Of a DNA stretch of 64,000 nucleotides, positions 33,677 to 43,618 are shown piece by piece. The notes beneath the pieces were generated by a model that was not told the origin of the DNA, did not search any database, and saw only the letters and a list, made by a program, of their open reading frames with translations. This stretch comes from Catenovulum agarivorans DS-2 (GTDB lineage Bacteria > Pseudomonadota > Gammaproteobacteria > Enterobacterales > Alteromonadaceae), in NCBI RefSeq assembly GCF_000568405.1, contig NZ_ARZY01000013.1, forward strand, positions 37,939 to 101,938, given 5' to 3'. How positions within the stretch are numbered: position 1 is the first letter of the stretch; the number at the start of each line of letters is the position of its first letter. A program made the translations under genes and the position numbers.

Positions 33677-33849
33677 GAATGTTAGTGCTTGAGGTCCCGA
33701 TTATTCGAGCTTCTGCTTGTTATCTTCACTAGCGCGACATATTTATAACAAATGAGTGATTTTGGTGCAACAAAATTGTTTAATTTTTTTATCAAAAATA
33801 TTAATGAACGCCTCGGCGTGTGTTAACTGAACGTGAGTTAGGAAAAACA

Positions 33850-34917
33850 ATGGCTGAACTTAAGAACAGACGATACTTAGATGCTTTATTAAAACGCAAA
33901 GTCGATCGCACGCCTATTTGGATGATGCGCCAAGCTGGGCGTTATTTACCTGAATATAGAGCGACACGTGCGCAAGCGGGCGATTTTATGTCATTGTGCA
34001 AGAATGCAGAGCTTGCCTGCGAAGTAACTTTACAGCCATTGCGTCGTTATCCTCTAGATGCGGCCATTTTATTTTCAGACATCTTGACTATCCCTGATGC
34101 TATGGGGATGGGGTTGTATTTTGAAACCGGTGAGGGTCCTAAGTTTACAAAAGAGCTTAAAGACCTAACGGATATTGCAGCATTGCCTGTGCCTGATCCT
34201 AATAAGTCGCTCAAGTATGTGATGGATGCTGTTTCTACTATCAAAACTGCGCTAAATGGTGATGTACCTCTTATTGGTTTTTCTGGAAGCCCGTGGACAT
34301 TAGCAACTTATATGGTTGAAGGTGGTAGCAGTAAAACCTTTTCTAAAGTAAAACGCATGGGTTATGAAGCACCGGAAGCATTACATTTGTTGTTGTCTAA
34401 ACTTGCCGAATCCGTCACAGAATATTTAAATGCGCAAATTGACGCTGGCGCACAGTCGCTAATGATTTTTGATACTTGGGGCGGAGTATTGTCGCCGCGC
34501 AACTACCGAGAATTTTCGCTTGATTACATGGCTAAAATTGTTGATGGGTTAAACTTAGGTTCTGGTGAACAGCGAATTCCGGTTACCTTGTTTACTAAAG
34601 GTGGTGGCCAATGGTTAGAATGGATTGCGGACACTGGCTGTGATGGTATTGGGTTAGATTGGACCACTGATATCGGTGAAGCACGTCGCCGAGTTGGTGA
34701 TAAAGTTGCGCTACAAGGCAATATGGACCCTTCAGTATTGCATGCATCACCACAGGTTATACGCCAAGAAGTACAAATGATTTTAGACAGTTATGGTCAA
34801 GGTACGGGTCATGTGTTTAATTTAGGACATGGTATAACACCCGATGTTAAACCTGAAAATGCAGAAGCTTTTATTAAAGCTGTAACAGAGCTAAGCCCAG
34901 TCTATCATTCAGAATAA
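33850..34917 (+). CDS. hemE: Uroporphyrinogen III decarboxylase
   Basis: Converts uroporphyrinogen III to coproporphyrinogen III in the haem pathway. The 355-residue length is normal. The substrate-binding N-terminus reads [17 protein letters not shown], a family signature, and [15 protein letters not shown] holds the catalytic Asp. [17 protein letters not shown] is the second signature. I take the ATG at 33850, which has AGGA close by; a GTG at 33820 would add ten unlike residues. The rest of the pathway cluster, hemCDXY, lies 3 kb downstream on the other strand. Confidence 0.96.
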   Translation: MAELKNRRYLDALLKRKVDRTPIWMMRQAGRYLPEYRATRAQAGDFMSLCKNAELACEVTLQPLRRYPLDAAILFSDILTIPDAMGMGLYFETGEGPKFTKELKDLTDIAALPVPDPNKSLKYVMDAVSTIKTALNGDVPLIGFSGSPWTLATYMVEGGSSKTFSKVKRMGYEAPEALHLLLSKLAESVTEYLNAQIDAGAQSLMIFDTWGGVLSPRNYREFSLDYMAKIVDGLNLGSGEQRIPVTLFTKGGGQWLEWIADTGCDGIGLDWTTDIGEARRRVGDKVALQGNMDPSVLHASPQVIRQEVQMILDSYGQGTGHVFNLGHGITPDVKPENAEAFIKAVTELSPVYHSE

Positions 34918-34944
34918 AGATAGCACTGAGCTTTAACCATCAGT

Positions 34945-34985
34945 GTCGGGCGGTTTTAGCGACTGCCCCGACCATTTTGTTTTTA
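34945..34985 (+). terminator. Probable terminator after hemE
   Basis: GTCGGGCGGT (34945-34954) pairs with ACTGCCCCGAC (34962-34972) with one bulged C, and ATTTTGTTTTTACTTTT follows. The stem is GC-rich, but the T-tract is interrupted. Confidence 0.65.
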
Positions 34986-35053
34986 CTTTTAAATCTTGGC
35001 GACAAATATTAAGCTAAAGTTCACCCTGTTTATGGAAGTTGCCGCTTAAAGTC

Positions 35054-36451
35054 ATGAAAACGGAATCGACACCCAAGATTAAATTACTGCTTCTAGCGCC
35101 CACCTTAGCCTTAATCTCTGTATTAGTTGCCATAAGCTTTAACTTAAGCTTCAGCATTTGTGCAACAATTGGCATCACCACATTGACCGCAGTTTGGTGG
35201 ATCACCGAAGCCATACCGATACCTGCAACTTCTTTAGTTCCAATCGCTTTGCTGCCGTTGCTGGGGGTGATTGATCATAAAGCTGCTGCATCTTCGCTTG
35301 GCTCTCACGTCATTTTACTGTTAATGGGCGCGTTTATGTTGTCTAAGGGCATGGAGAAGTCAGGTGTCCATAAACGTTTGGCGGTGAATTTAATTCAGCT
35401 GTTTGGTGCTGACAATCCGCGCAAAATTCTTTTTGGTATTATGCTTACCGCTGCTGTTTTAAGTATGTGGGTTAGCAATACCGCGACCACTTTAATGCTG
35501 TTGCCTTTAGTTGTCGCTTTAGCCAACGGCTGCGATTCAAAACGATTTGGTAAGGTGTTGTTATTAGGGGTTGCTTATGCGGCAAGTGTGGGTGGGGTAG
35601 GTACTTTGATTGGAACTCCGCCAAACGTTATTTTCGCCGCTGTTTATCAGCAACAATTTAATACAGAGTTTAGTTTTTTACACTGGATGAAAATTGGTGT
35701 GCCTGTGGTGCTAATCGCTATTCCTTTGATGGCGCTGTGGTTATCTAGAGGCTTAACTAAAAAGATCCAGTTAACCCTGCCAACCGTCGGTATGTGGAGC
35801 CAAGCTGAAATACGTGTCTTGATGGTTTTCAGTGTTGTCGCAATGATGTGGATATTTCGCAGCGAACCTTTTGGTGGATGGACTGGTTTGATTGGCACAA
35901 ACACGATTGGGGATAGCACTATTGCACTGTTAGGCGTCGCAGCGATGTTTTGCATTAAAGGCGAAAACCACCAAGGTGAAAAAAGCTATTTATTAGATTG
36001 GCATACTGCCAATCAAATACCTTGGGGTATGCTATTGTTGTTTGCTGGTGGGATTTGCATCGCCAAAGCCTTTGCTGCTAGTGGTTTAAGTGAGCTATTA
36101 GGGCAAGGGCTGACTGGTCTTGCGCAATTGCCTAGTTATTTAATGATATTAATGGTTTGTTTGGCAGTGACTTTTACCACGGAAGTGACCAGCAACACAG
36201 CCACGACAACTTTATTGATGCCTGTGTTGGCTGCTGCGGGTGTAGCGGCAGGGATAGATCCCAAATTATTGATGATCCCTGCTGCGATGAGTGCTAGCTG
36301 CGCTTTTATGTTGCCTGTTGCAACCGCGCCAAATGCCATAGTTTATGGCGCTGACAAGTTTGATATTAAAACCATGATGCAAGAAGGAGTCGTACTCAAC
36401 TTCATTTTGGCAGCAGTAGTGAGCACAAATTGCTTTGTGTTATTGGGTTGA
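35054..36451 (+). CDS. SLC13/DASS-family sodium-dependent anion transporter
   Basis: A 465-residue polytopic membrane protein with about 11-12 hydrophobic segments. Family marks are TAVWWITEAIPIPATSLVPIALLPLLGV in the first half, VSNTATTLMLLPLV, which is the first SNT sodium-site motif, and TEVTSNTATTTLLMPVL, which is the second. Members import di- or tricarboxylates or sulfate with sodium. The substrate is not readable here, though the SNT motifs fit dicarboxylate carriers. The ATG at 35054 is preferred over a TTG at 35039, which would abut its ribosome binding site. The gene is convergent with hemY with 13 bases between stops. Confidence 0.9.
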   Translation: MKTESTPKIKLLLLAPTLALISVLVAISFNLSFSICATIGITTLTAVWWITEAIPIPATSLVPIALLPLLGVIDHKAAASSLGSHVILLLMGAFMLSKGMEKSGVHKRLAVNLIQLFGADNPRKILFGIMLTAAVLSMWVSNTATTLMLLPLVVALANGCDSKRFGKVLLLGVAYAASVGGVGTLIGTPPNVIFAAVYQQQFNTEFSFLHWMKIGVPVVLIAIPLMALWLSRGLTKKIQLTLPTVGMWSQAEIRVLMVFSVVAMMWIFRSEPFGGWTGLIGTNTIGDSTIALLGVAAMFCIKGENHQGEKSYLLDWHTANQIPWGMLLLFAGGICIAKAFAASGLSELLGQGLTGLAQLPSYLMILMVCLAVTFTTEVTSNTATTTLLMPVLAAAGVAAGIDPKLLMIPAAMSASCAFMLPVATAPNAIVYGADKFDIKTMMQEGVVLNFILAAVVSTNCFVLLG

Positions 36452-36464
36452 ATGGCCCTAGCAA

Positions 36465-37667
36465 TCACTGGTTGATGGCTAGCTGTAGCCCTTTTTCAAA
36501 GCATAATTTGGCTTTATCTTCTATCTTAGCTTGTTGGTAAATTTCGCCCATTAGTTGATAACTATAAGGCGACTTAAGGTGTTTAATTGCACTTTCCATT
36601 GCTTGTTGTGCCAGCTGCACATCCGAGTTTTTTAGCGCACAAATTGCTAAGGCAATTTTCAGTACATTCGCCTCTGGTTGTTTTTTTAGCTGTTTTTCTA
36701 GCCAAGCAATCAGTTTGAGAGGCTGAGTAAATGCTAGGTTACTCAATAGCTTTAGGTTGTTTTCATTTTGCTGATTAAGTTCGGTTTTGTTTTCACTTTG
36801 TTCAAACAGCTTAATAAAAAACTTTTCTGCTTGTTGGTTGGCATCTAGTTTCACCAAACTTGCTAGATAAACCTGCAAGATGGTTTGGTTTGGTTCAACT
36901 AACTTATTAATATGTTTAAAGCTTTGTTCAAGCAAAGCCAAGTTTTTCTGCTCGACTGCTTCAGTGAATTGTGGCTGATAAGCAGCAAAACACATGCCTT
37001 TTAATTCAGTAGGGCTGATATCTGTGTATTTTTTTACTTTAGGCAGTAGGTTTTGTAGCAATTCAAACTGCTTATTGTATTGGTAAGCTTGCGCAAGCAA
37101 TAACAGAGCAGCGGAATCTTTGTTGTTGCGTTCGAGCACTTGCTCAATAGTGTTGATTGCTTGCGGATATTTTTCTTCATTGATTAAACTTTTCGCTGTC
37201 GCTAATTGTTTATCGCTCTCGCTACCATCTTGTTGCGCTCTTAATTGATATAAACTGCTTTCGTCTAATTCTCCAAGCTGTTTGCTTGCTTCTGCTGCAA
37301 TTAAATAGTGACTAGCAGGAATCGGGCTATTGTGTACCTGTTTTAAGCTCAAAGCCTGTGCCTTACGCCATTGTTGATTAAACAATGCTTCAATTGCAGC
37401 CGATAAGTTATTTAAGCTAGTGGCTTGTTTGTTTTTAGCTCGCCAGGCACTGAAGTTTTTACGTGCTCTAAATAAACCAATTAAAAAGGTTTCGACAACT
37501 TTGAAAGCTAAGTAAGCAAGCAATAATACAAACAAAAAACCAAAAAAACTCGCTTCCCATACGTAACCAGCCAAATTGATTAAAACATAACCTTTTTCTT
37601 CAACTAACACGGCGCCTAAGGCTAGAAATGCACAGGCTAATAAAAATAGAATGAGCATCTTAATCAT
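36465..37667 (-). CDS. hemY: HemY-type membrane-anchored TPR protein
   Basis: A 400-residue inner-membrane protein with two N-terminal hydrophobic segments (about 4-24 and 38-60) and a periplasmic or cytoplasmic helical TPR region after RARKNFSAWRAKNKQA. The name comes from its place in the hem operon; this HemY is not the protoporphyrinogen oxidase of the same name in Bacillus. Biochemical role unsettled, although E. coli HemY has been linked to haem-complex assembly. Its start overlaps the end of hemX by eight bases. Confidence 0.9.
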   Translation of the reverse strand: MIKMLILFLLACAFLALGAVLVEEKGYVLINLAGYVWEASFFGFLFVLLLAYLAFKVVETFLIGLFRARKNFSAWRAKNKQATSLNNLSAAIEALFNQQWRKAQALSLKQVHNSPIPASHYLIAAEASKQLGELDESSLYQLRAQQDGSESDKQLATAKSLINEEKYPQAINTIEQVLERNNKDSAALLLLAQAYQYNKQFELLQNLLPKVKKYTDISPTELKGMCFAAYQPQFTEAVEQKNLALLEQSFKHINKLVEPNQTILQVYLASLVKLDANQQAEKFFIKLFEQSENKTELNQQNENNLKLLSNLAFTQPLKLIAWLEKQLKKQPEANVLKIALAICALKNSDVQLAQQAMESAIKHLKSPYSYQLMGEIYQQAKIEDKAKLCFEKGLQLAINQ

Positions 37668-38901
37668 GGTGGGGTCCCAGTAAATCTAGTGACGATAATT
37701 CAACTGTTGCAAAATTACCCGTGATATCTAACTCTGACAGTTCAATTAATTTGTCGATGCTGTCCATCACTCGTATATCATTGGTTTGATAATAAATGCT
37801 CAGCCAGTTTGCCGCTTGTTTAAGTGCAGCAGATAATACTTCAGGGTTTTTATTCAAAGCCGCCCATTGCGCTTGATGCAATACACTAACTAAATTAAGT
37901 TCAATGTTTTGGCTTTGCTCAGGTGTTAATAAAGCTTCTACGCTTGCATTGCGCTTTTTCGGGGTAAACAGTTGTAAAAAGTCTCGCCATACAATTACTA
38001 AATTTTGCCAACTGGTTTCTGTACTGGGTTTATTTTCAGCTGTATTTGGCTGTTTTTTAGTTAGCTCGGTTTGTTGCATAGGCAATAAGCGTACTTGGCC
38101 AATTATTTGTGCTAAGGCTAAATATACATCTTGATTTTGTTGGCTGGCTAGCTCGGTTAGTAATCCGATATCTTGGTTAATTGCAGATGATAGTTCGATG
38201 TATTGAGGTAAGTCGGCTTGCTTCAGTGTGTCGGCGGCCAGTTGCATGGCCAATAAAGCCGCAGTCGGATTTTTTTCTAAAACGAGTTTATATTGAGCCT
38301 GCTTGATTAAATAATTGACATCGTTGAGTAACAATTTATTTTTGTTGTTTTGACTGTTTTGTTTAACTTGATTTAATAAGTTGGATAATTCAGCTTGTTG
38401 ATTTGCATAAGTTTGTTGTTGAGCTTGGGCTAAGTCGTTGGCATATTGTTGGAGATCTTGCTGTAAGTTTTGCTCAAATTGCTGTTGCTGATTTTGCGCC
38501 TGTTGGCGAATTTGCTCGGCTAGTTGATTTAGCCCTTGTTGCTGGCTACTCATTTGCTCTAGATTTTGCTCGACTTGATTGAGTTGGCTAAGCCAATTTT
38601 GCGGCTTGTATTGTGCTTGCCAATATAGGTAGCCGCTTGCACCAACAGCTGCCAGGGCAATCAATAAGCTAAGCAAAGCAATGCCTTTTCCTGACGATTT
38701 AGTTGCTTGCTCCGTCACCGCTGCCACTTCGGATTTATCCTTTTCAGCTGCAGGTTTGCTGGGTTTTTGCTCACTTTCGACTGAACTCGCCTCTGGATGT
38801 TGGTCGGGTCTATTAGCCGACTGTTCAGTCGGTAGATTATTGTGTTCTGCGGCAGTTGTTGGTTCGCTTTGATTTGTCGCAGATTCCGTTTTATCTGTCA
38901 T
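37660..38901 (-). CDS. hemX: HemX, putative uroporphyrinogen-III C-methyltransferase-like protein
   Basis: A 413-residue protein with a hydrophilic, Glu/Pro/Ser-rich N-terminal region (1-70), a single membrane helix (GIALLSLLIALAAVGASGYLY) and a Gln-rich coiled coil (about 105-195). A helical periplasmic domain ends the protein. Despite its database name it has no methyltransferase motif, and its function is not established. It overlaps hemD upstream by 11 bases and hemY downstream by eight, so it is translated within the hem operon. Confidence 0.9.
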   Translation of the reverse strand: MTDKTESATNQSEPTTAAEHNNLPTEQSANRPDQHPEASSVESEQKPSKPAAEKDKSEVAAVTEQATKSSGKGIALLSLLIALAAVGASGYLYWQAQYKPQNWLSQLNQVEQNLEQMSSQQQGLNQLAEQIRQQAQNQQQQFEQNLQQDLQQYANDLAQAQQQTYANQQAELSNLLNQVKQNSQNNKNKLLLNDVNYLIKQAQYKLVLEKNPTAALLAMQLAADTLKQADLPQYIELSSAINQDIGLLTELASQQNQDVYLALAQIIGQVRLLPMQQTELTKKQPNTAENKPSTETSWQNLVIVWRDFLQLFTPKKRNASVEALLTPEQSQNIELNLVSVLHQAQWAALNKNPEVLSAALKQAANWLSIYYQTNDIRVMDSIDKLIELSELDITGNFATVELSSLDLLGPHHD

Positions 38902-39658
38902 ATTGTTTATGCGCCTGTAAAGCTTGAATTATGGTTAGGTTATTTGCGCCTTGCATATTGATAACATGAGTCGCACCAAGCTGTATTAACTTAGATGCAA
39001 CGCGCTGTGAAGGAACAAAAGTGCAGACATCCAGCCATTGCTTTAAAACACTTTTATTCATTTTTTTCACTGCTTGGTACAACTGTAACGCAATTTCGCC
39101 ACTGGTAAAGACAAAGTAGTCGCAACTCAATGCTGCGTGCAATTGGCATGGCGTTACATTTTGCCAGTGTCGTTTATAAATATTGTAGGTAGTTAATTTT
39201 CGATTAGCCAGTTTAAATGCATGTTCTATTGCATTCCGCCCTTGTTCTCCTTTAAATAACATTGCTTGCTGGCTTTGCTGAACTTGCGGCAGTGCAAGTA
39301 TGCCATCTGAGTCGTTTACTTGAGGTAAGTGTACTTTGTTAAATCCAGCTCGTTTAAGCTGTTGTGCGGTTTTATCTCCCACCGCGACAATATGTGTTTG
39401 TTGGAGCTTGGCTAAATCATTATCGGATAGGTGCTGCAACAGCTTAGCAACGGCATACTGACTGGTGACTATGGCTAAATCCAGCTTTAACAGCTGTTGG
39501 CGAAAGTTAGAGGAAGACAGCGACACACAATCACTGCCGTCGAGTATTTCAAAAATAGCCAAGTGTACTGGCTCAAACCCAGCACTAACCAAGTTTTGAT
39601 TAAGTTCTGCAGCACTGTTGCCGTGCCGACAGTGTAAAACCTTATTGGTTGTTCCCAT
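38891..39658 (-). CDS. hemD: Uroporphyrinogen III synthase
   Basis: Closes and inverts ring D of hydroxymethylbilane to make uroporphyrinogen III. The 255-residue length is normal. HemD is poorly conserved, but typical segments are visible: [40 protein letters not shown] and the [14 protein letters not shown] region that lines the active site. It overlaps the end of hemC by 17 bases and the start of hemX by 11. Confidence 0.92.
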   Translation of the reverse strand: MGTTNKVLHCRHGNSAAELNQNLVSAGFEPVHLAIFEILDGSDCVSLSSSNFRQQLLKLDLAIVTSQYAVAKLLQHLSDNDLAKLQQTHIVAVGDKTAQQLKRAGFNKVHLPQVNDSDGILALPQVQQSQQAMLFKGEQGRNAIEHAFKLANRKLTTYNIYKRHWQNVTPCQLHAALSCDYFVFTSGEIALQLYQAVKKMNKSVLKQWLDVCTFVPSQRVASKLIQLGATHVINMQGANNLTIIQALQAHKQYDR

Positions 39659-40574
39659 ATACTTCGTCTAGGACACTTTTAGCGCCAGCTTGCAGTAATT
39701 CTTCTGCTGCGGCAATACCTATTTGTTCTGCTTCTTCTGGCAAACCTGATTTTTCAGTGTAGAACACTTGTTTGCCATCAACCGATGCTACTAAACCGCG
39801 GAAAAAAATTTCTGAGCCTTTTTGCTGCGCATAACCTGCAATCGGCACCTGGCAACCACCATTTAAGCGAGTGTTAAATCCACGTTCAGTCGTGACTATA
39901 GTTGCAGTATCTGGGTGGTTTAATACGGCCAGTAAATCAAGTGTTTGTTGGTCGTTGGTGCGGCATTCAATGCCAACTGCACCTTGGCCAACTGCGGGTA
40001 ACATAATATCGCTATCGATAAATTGCTGGATGCGCTGCTCAAGTTCCAATCGAATAAGGCCTGCGCTGGCTAGGATAATGGCGTCAAACTCTCCGTCGTC
40101 CAATTTACGCAAGCGTGTTTGAACATTACCTCGCAATGATTTTACTTGGAGATCTGGACGGCGACTTAATAATTGGCATTGACGACGCAGGCTTGAAGTA
40201 CCAACTACTGCACCTTGAGGTAAGTCGTCAATTGATTTGTAGGTGTTAGAAACAAATGCATCACGAGGGTCTTCACGCTCGCAAATAACCGCTAGTCCTA
40301 ACCCTGCAGGAAATTCCATAGGGACATCCTTCATTGAATGTACTGCGATGTCTGCATCGCCATTCAACATTGCAACTTCCAATTCTTTTACAAATAAGCC
40401 TTTTCCACCAATTTTCGCCAAAGGCGTATCTAAAATTTTGTCACCTTTGGTTTTAATTTTAACCAGTGAGACTGTTAAATCTGCGTGCGCAGCTTCTAAA
40501 CGAGATTTGACATATTCAGCTTGCCATAAGGCTAATAAACTATCGCGGGTGGCTATTTTTAAATGTTTCGACAT
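39642..40574 (-). CDS. hemC: Porphobilinogen deaminase (hydroxymethylbilane synthase)
   Basis: Polymerises four porphobilinogen molecules on a covalently bound dipyrromethane cofactor. The 310-residue length is standard. Signatures: [17 protein letters not shown] at the N-terminus, the catalytic-loop [11 protein letters not shown] with its conserved Asp, [11 protein letters not shown] and [27 protein letters not shown] holds the Cys that carries the cofactor. It is the first gene of hemCDXY, divergent from the DUF6279 gene across a 245-base promoter region. Confidence 0.96.
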   Translation of the reverse strand: MSKHLKIATRDSLLALWQAEYVKSRLEAAHADLTVSLVKIKTKGDKILDTPLAKIGGKGLFVKELEVAMLNGDADIAVHSMKDVPMEFPAGLGLAVICEREDPRDAFVSNTYKSIDDLPQGAVVGTSSLRRQCQLLSRRPDLQVKSLRGNVQTRLRKLDDGEFDAIILASAGLIRLELEQRIQQFIDSDIMLPAVGQGAVGIECRTNDQQTLDLLAVLNHPDTATIVTTERGFNTRLNGGCQVPIAGYAQQKGSEIFFRGLVASVDGKQVFYTEKSGLPEEAEQIGIAAAEELLQAGAKSVLDEVYGNNQ

Positions 40575-40819
40575 AAGTGAGGCTATCTGTTTGAATTTAG
40601 CTAAAAACTGGCTTTATCTTAGCTTATCTGCCAGCCTGACCCAAGGTATACTGCAAAATATCTTTGCTTGTTTGATTTGGTTGATAAAGAATGAAGTACA
40701 TATTTTTCAGTTTATTGAACTAAGCGAATACTACTGGAGTCCGAACTAGTAATACTTTAGGTATTGCCACAGCTCGGGCGAACCCAGTTTTAAGCCATTG
40801 TCAGTTCACAAGGACAGTT

Positions 40820-41659
40820 ATGTTTAAGAAAATCGTGTTATTCATTTTGGTGTTTAGCCTTGCAGGTTGCAGTTTGTCGTTTATGTATAACCGTGCACAT
40901 TGGTGGGCTGATTGGTATTTAGATGATTTTGTTGATTTAACCTCAGCGCAGCAGGATGTTTTTGACCAACAGTTTGAACAGTGGCACTTATGGCATAGAA
41001 ATGAGCAGTTGCCTTTGTATGAAGCCCAATTTGCATTGGTTAAGCAGCAATTTGAAAATGGTTTAGGTGAAAGTGGATTAACGGAAGCGGCACTACTAGA
41101 GCATGTCAATGCGTTTGAGACGTTTTGGCGTCGCTTACTCAAACATGTCGCGCCTGAATTAGCACAGCTTGCAATTACTTTGTCGACAGAGCAAAAACAG
41201 CAGCTCATTGGTAATATCCGTAAGAACAACCAGGAAAAACAGCAAAAGTGGGATGAGCAATCTGACGAGGAAAAACATCAAAATTTCATTGATAAGCAAG
41301 TTGAGCAATATCAAGACTGGTTTGGTCGCTTAAATAGGCAACAAAAGCAGTTAATTTCCGAGCAAAGTAGTTTGTATGTCGGGACTCGTGGGCAATGGTT
41401 GCAATATCAAAGTGATTGGTTGGCTGCATTTGAGCAAGCTTTGTTGGCTTCGGATGTTGACCGAGTCTCCAGCTTAATTGCTCGGCCTTATGATTTACGC
41501 AGTGAAACTTTGCAGCAAAACGTCATGCGTAATCGCGGTTTGTATGTCAAAAATACTTATCAACTTATGTTGGGTTTGTCTGAGAAGCAGCAGCGCCATT
41601 TGTTGTCTGAGCTGGATGATTACGAGTCGACCTTTCGAAAGTTACATCAGGATTATTGA
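40820..41659 (+). CDS. DUF6279-family lipoprotein
   Basis: A 279-residue lipoprotein with the lipobox LAGC (acylated Cys17), preceded by an AGGA ribosome binding site. The mature protein is helical with the family opening NRAHWWADWYLDDFVDLTSAQQ, followed by regularly spaced Gln-rich amphipathic helices. DUF6279 proteins are widespread in marine gammaproteobacteria and uncharacterised. No operon partner: hemC is divergent and the structured non-coding stretch follows. Confidence 0.82.
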   Translation: MFKKIVLFILVFSLAGCSLSFMYNRAHWWADWYLDDFVDLTSAQQDVFDQQFEQWHLWHRNEQLPLYEAQFALVKQQFENGLGESGLTEAALLEHVNAFETFWRRLLKHVAPELAQLAITLSTEQKQQLIGNIRKNNQEKQQKWDEQSDEEKHQNFIDKQVEQYQDWFGRLNRQQKQLISEQSSLYVGTRGQWLQYQSDWLAAFEQALLASDVDRVSSLIARPYDLRSETLQQNVMRNRGLYVKNTYQLMLGLSEKQQRHLLSELDDYESTFRKLHQDY

Positions 41660-42106
41660 ATTAAAAACTGCTCCCAGCTCGTTTACACAAAAATTCAAGG
41701 TGCTGGAATTTATGTAACCAAGCCCGTTTATACAATCGTTTAAGCTGTTGCTAATACGTGCAACCGAGCTCGTTTGAAGCATAATTTTCTAAAATCGCTT
41801 TTCGCCAGTCCCTGGCCGCTCACAAAAGATATCCCTATCTTTTGAAGTTTTAGAAAATCAGCATTTAAACAGCCATAAAAATGTAAAGGCAGGTGGATGG
41901 ATGTGTTGCGAGCAAAACTTCACAAAACATGGAAGTTTTGTGCGAGCGATTCAGGGACGAACTTGCAGCGCTTTTGTGAGGAATACTCCATTTGCCTGTC
42001 GGCGTCTCTGCCACGAATCCAACAGCAATAAATCAGCCCAACTTGGGAATGTGGGAACAAACGAACTAACCTTGACTTGCGCGGAGGCAATTCGAGAGAG
42101 TTCGTA
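41660..42106. repeat. Structured non-coding stretch, possible extragenic repeat element
   Basis: This is 447 bases without a credible gene, holding nested inverted repeats. An 11-bp stem (41784-41794 with 41848-41858) encloses two hairpins: 41804-41816 (GCCAG-TCC-CTGGC) and 41823-41844 (CAAAAGATA-TCCC-TATCTTTTG). A further perfect 9-bp hairpin lies at 41913-41940 (CAAAACTTC). GTCCCTG...CGCTC.CACAAAA at 41809-41827 recurs as an imperfect reverse complement at about 41936-41957, giving a long-range pairing. To my eye the second half is richer in G+C than its surroundings and has no codon pattern. It resembles miniature inverted-repeat or REP-type elements, but no copy elsewhere in the window was seen. 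Confidence 0.5.
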
Positions 42107-43600
42107 TTAACTAAAAGTAAAATGCCATCCCACTTTCTGATGATATTCTTGCTCTTGTTGCAACTCACTATCCATCAGTGGGTGAGCCGTTAACCAATTG
42201 GCTTCAAAGGTTAAATTTAAGTCATTTAAACCTGTGCTGCACAGCTTTACTTTTGGTAAAACTTCATCTTTCCGACGCATGGTTAACAACACAGCCAAAC
42301 GCAGTAAGCGTGTTAACTGGCCTGCAAGTATTGGGCTCGTCATGGTTTGGCTATTAACCTCTTCCATATCAATGTCTTCGCGGTAATTTTTAACAATGGC
42401 AATAAGTAGTTTGCGTTGGGCCAAGCTAAAGCCAGGTATGGCAGTGTTACTTAAAATATAGGCGGCGTGTCGCGCGGCAAATTTAAAATCAACAGTTAAA
42501 CCGACCTCGTGCAAGACACTTGCAGCTTCTAATATCGCGCGGCTATCGTGTTGCTCTAATGCCCAATGCACATGCAGTTGGTCGAATAAACTAAGGGCAA
42601 TGTCGCGCACGCGAAAAGCTTGTTCTTTATCTAAGCGGTAACGTTGAATAAAGCTAGTTAAAGTGCGCTGGCGGATATCTTGTTGTTGTAAGCAGGGGAT
42701 CATACCATAGATAATTCCTTCACGCAAAGCACCACCTGCAACGACCATATAACTGATATTTAACGCTTGGAAAATTGCAATTAAAATAGCTAAACCACTC
42801 ACAAATACTGGACGGCGCTCGTGAGCTAAACCAACAATCTCAAGTTTATCAATATGGCCACAGTCGATACAGGTATCGCGTAGTTTTAGCAGTTTATCTA
42901 AGGTGATCATTTCATTATCACCTTGCGCTATTAACACTTCTTGAATAGCTTGTGGGGTGCCAGATGCGCCTAAACAAGCTTGCCAGCCAAATGCCATATA
43001 AGGCTGAAGCTTGCCTGACATTTGTGCTTGCGCGGCGCTAATGGCCATTTCAAAATTGCGCAGGGTGATTTGGTCGTTTTCAAAAAAACGTTTTTTGTAG
43101 GTTACACAGCCCATGTTTAAGCTGTTGACAACAACAGGGGTAAAACGCTCACCACAGACCATTTCAGTGCTGGCGCCGCCAATATCGATAACTAGCTTAG
43201 TGACTGAGGTGCCAGAGGTATGGGCAACACCTACATAAATTAGCCGAGCTTCTTCTTCGCCACTAATCACATCGATTCTGTGGTTGAGAATTTGTTCGGC
43301 TTTATCTAAAAATACATCGGCGTTTTGAGCCAAACGTAATGCCGCTGTGCCGACAATACGTACATTTTTTGCTGGAATGTCTTGCAAGCGTTCTGCAAAT
43401 AATGACAAACAATCCCATCCGCGTGCCATTGCCGCTTGGTCTAATTCGCCATTATCCTGCAAACCTGCAGCTAATCGCACTTTTCGTTTAATCTTGCCTA
43501 TCGTTTGTACGCTCCCTTCTACTGAGCGCACAATTAACATATGAAAGCTGTTTGAACCTAAATCAATAGCAGCATAAATTGGATAATGCTGATCAGCCAT
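42107..43600 (-). CDS. gppA: Guanosine pentaphosphate phosphatase / exopolyphosphatase GppA
   Basis: A 497-residue member of the Ppx/GppA family in the ASKHA fold, converting pppGpp to ppGpp and trimming polyphosphate. N-terminal phosphate-1 loop: YAAIDLGSNSFHMLIVR. KRKVRLAAGL and SGEEEARLIYVGVAHT follow, then the second phosphate loop VIDIGGASTEMV. An HD-like C-terminal domain includes LHEVGLTVDFKFAARHAAYIL. Close agreement with E. coli GppA throughout and the rhlB neighbour support gppA over ppx. It starts 18 bases after the rhlB stop, so both share an operon. Confidence 0.94.
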   Translation of the reverse strand: MADQHYPIYAAIDLGSNSFHMLIVRSVEGSVQTIGKIKRKVRLAAGLQDNGELDQAAMARGWDCLSLFAERLQDIPAKNVRIVGTAALRLAQNADVFLDKAEQILNHRIDVISGEEEARLIYVGVAHTSGTSVTKLVIDIGGASTEMVCGERFTPVVVNSLNMGCVTYKKRFFENDQITLRNFEMAISAAQAQMSGKLQPYMAFGWQACLGASGTPQAIQEVLIAQGDNEMITLDKLLKLRDTCIDCGHIDKLEIVGLAHERRPVFVSGLAILIAIFQALNISYMVVAGGALREGIIYGMIPCLQQQDIRQRTLTSFIQRYRLDKEQAFRVRDIALSLFDQLHVHWALEQHDSRAILEAASVLHEVGLTVDFKFAARHAAYILSNTAIPGFSLAQRKLLIAIVKNYREDIDMEEVNSQTMTSPILAGQLTRLLRLAVLLTMRRKDEVLPKVKLCSTGLNDLNLTFEANWLTAHPLMDSELQQEQEYHQKVGWHFTFS

Positions 43601-43618
43601 ATAGGCGACACTCCTTAA

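Noticed and set aside
37660..38901. HemX as a functional uroporphyrinogen-III methyltransferase
   Set aside because: There is no SAM-binding or methyltransferase motif. The name is historical, and the visible domains are a membrane helix and a coiled coil.
41901..42168. Open frames on both strands within the structured non-coding stretch and into the end of gppA
   Set aside because: They read through inverted repeats, lack ribosome binding sites and have implausible composition rich in Cys and Arg.
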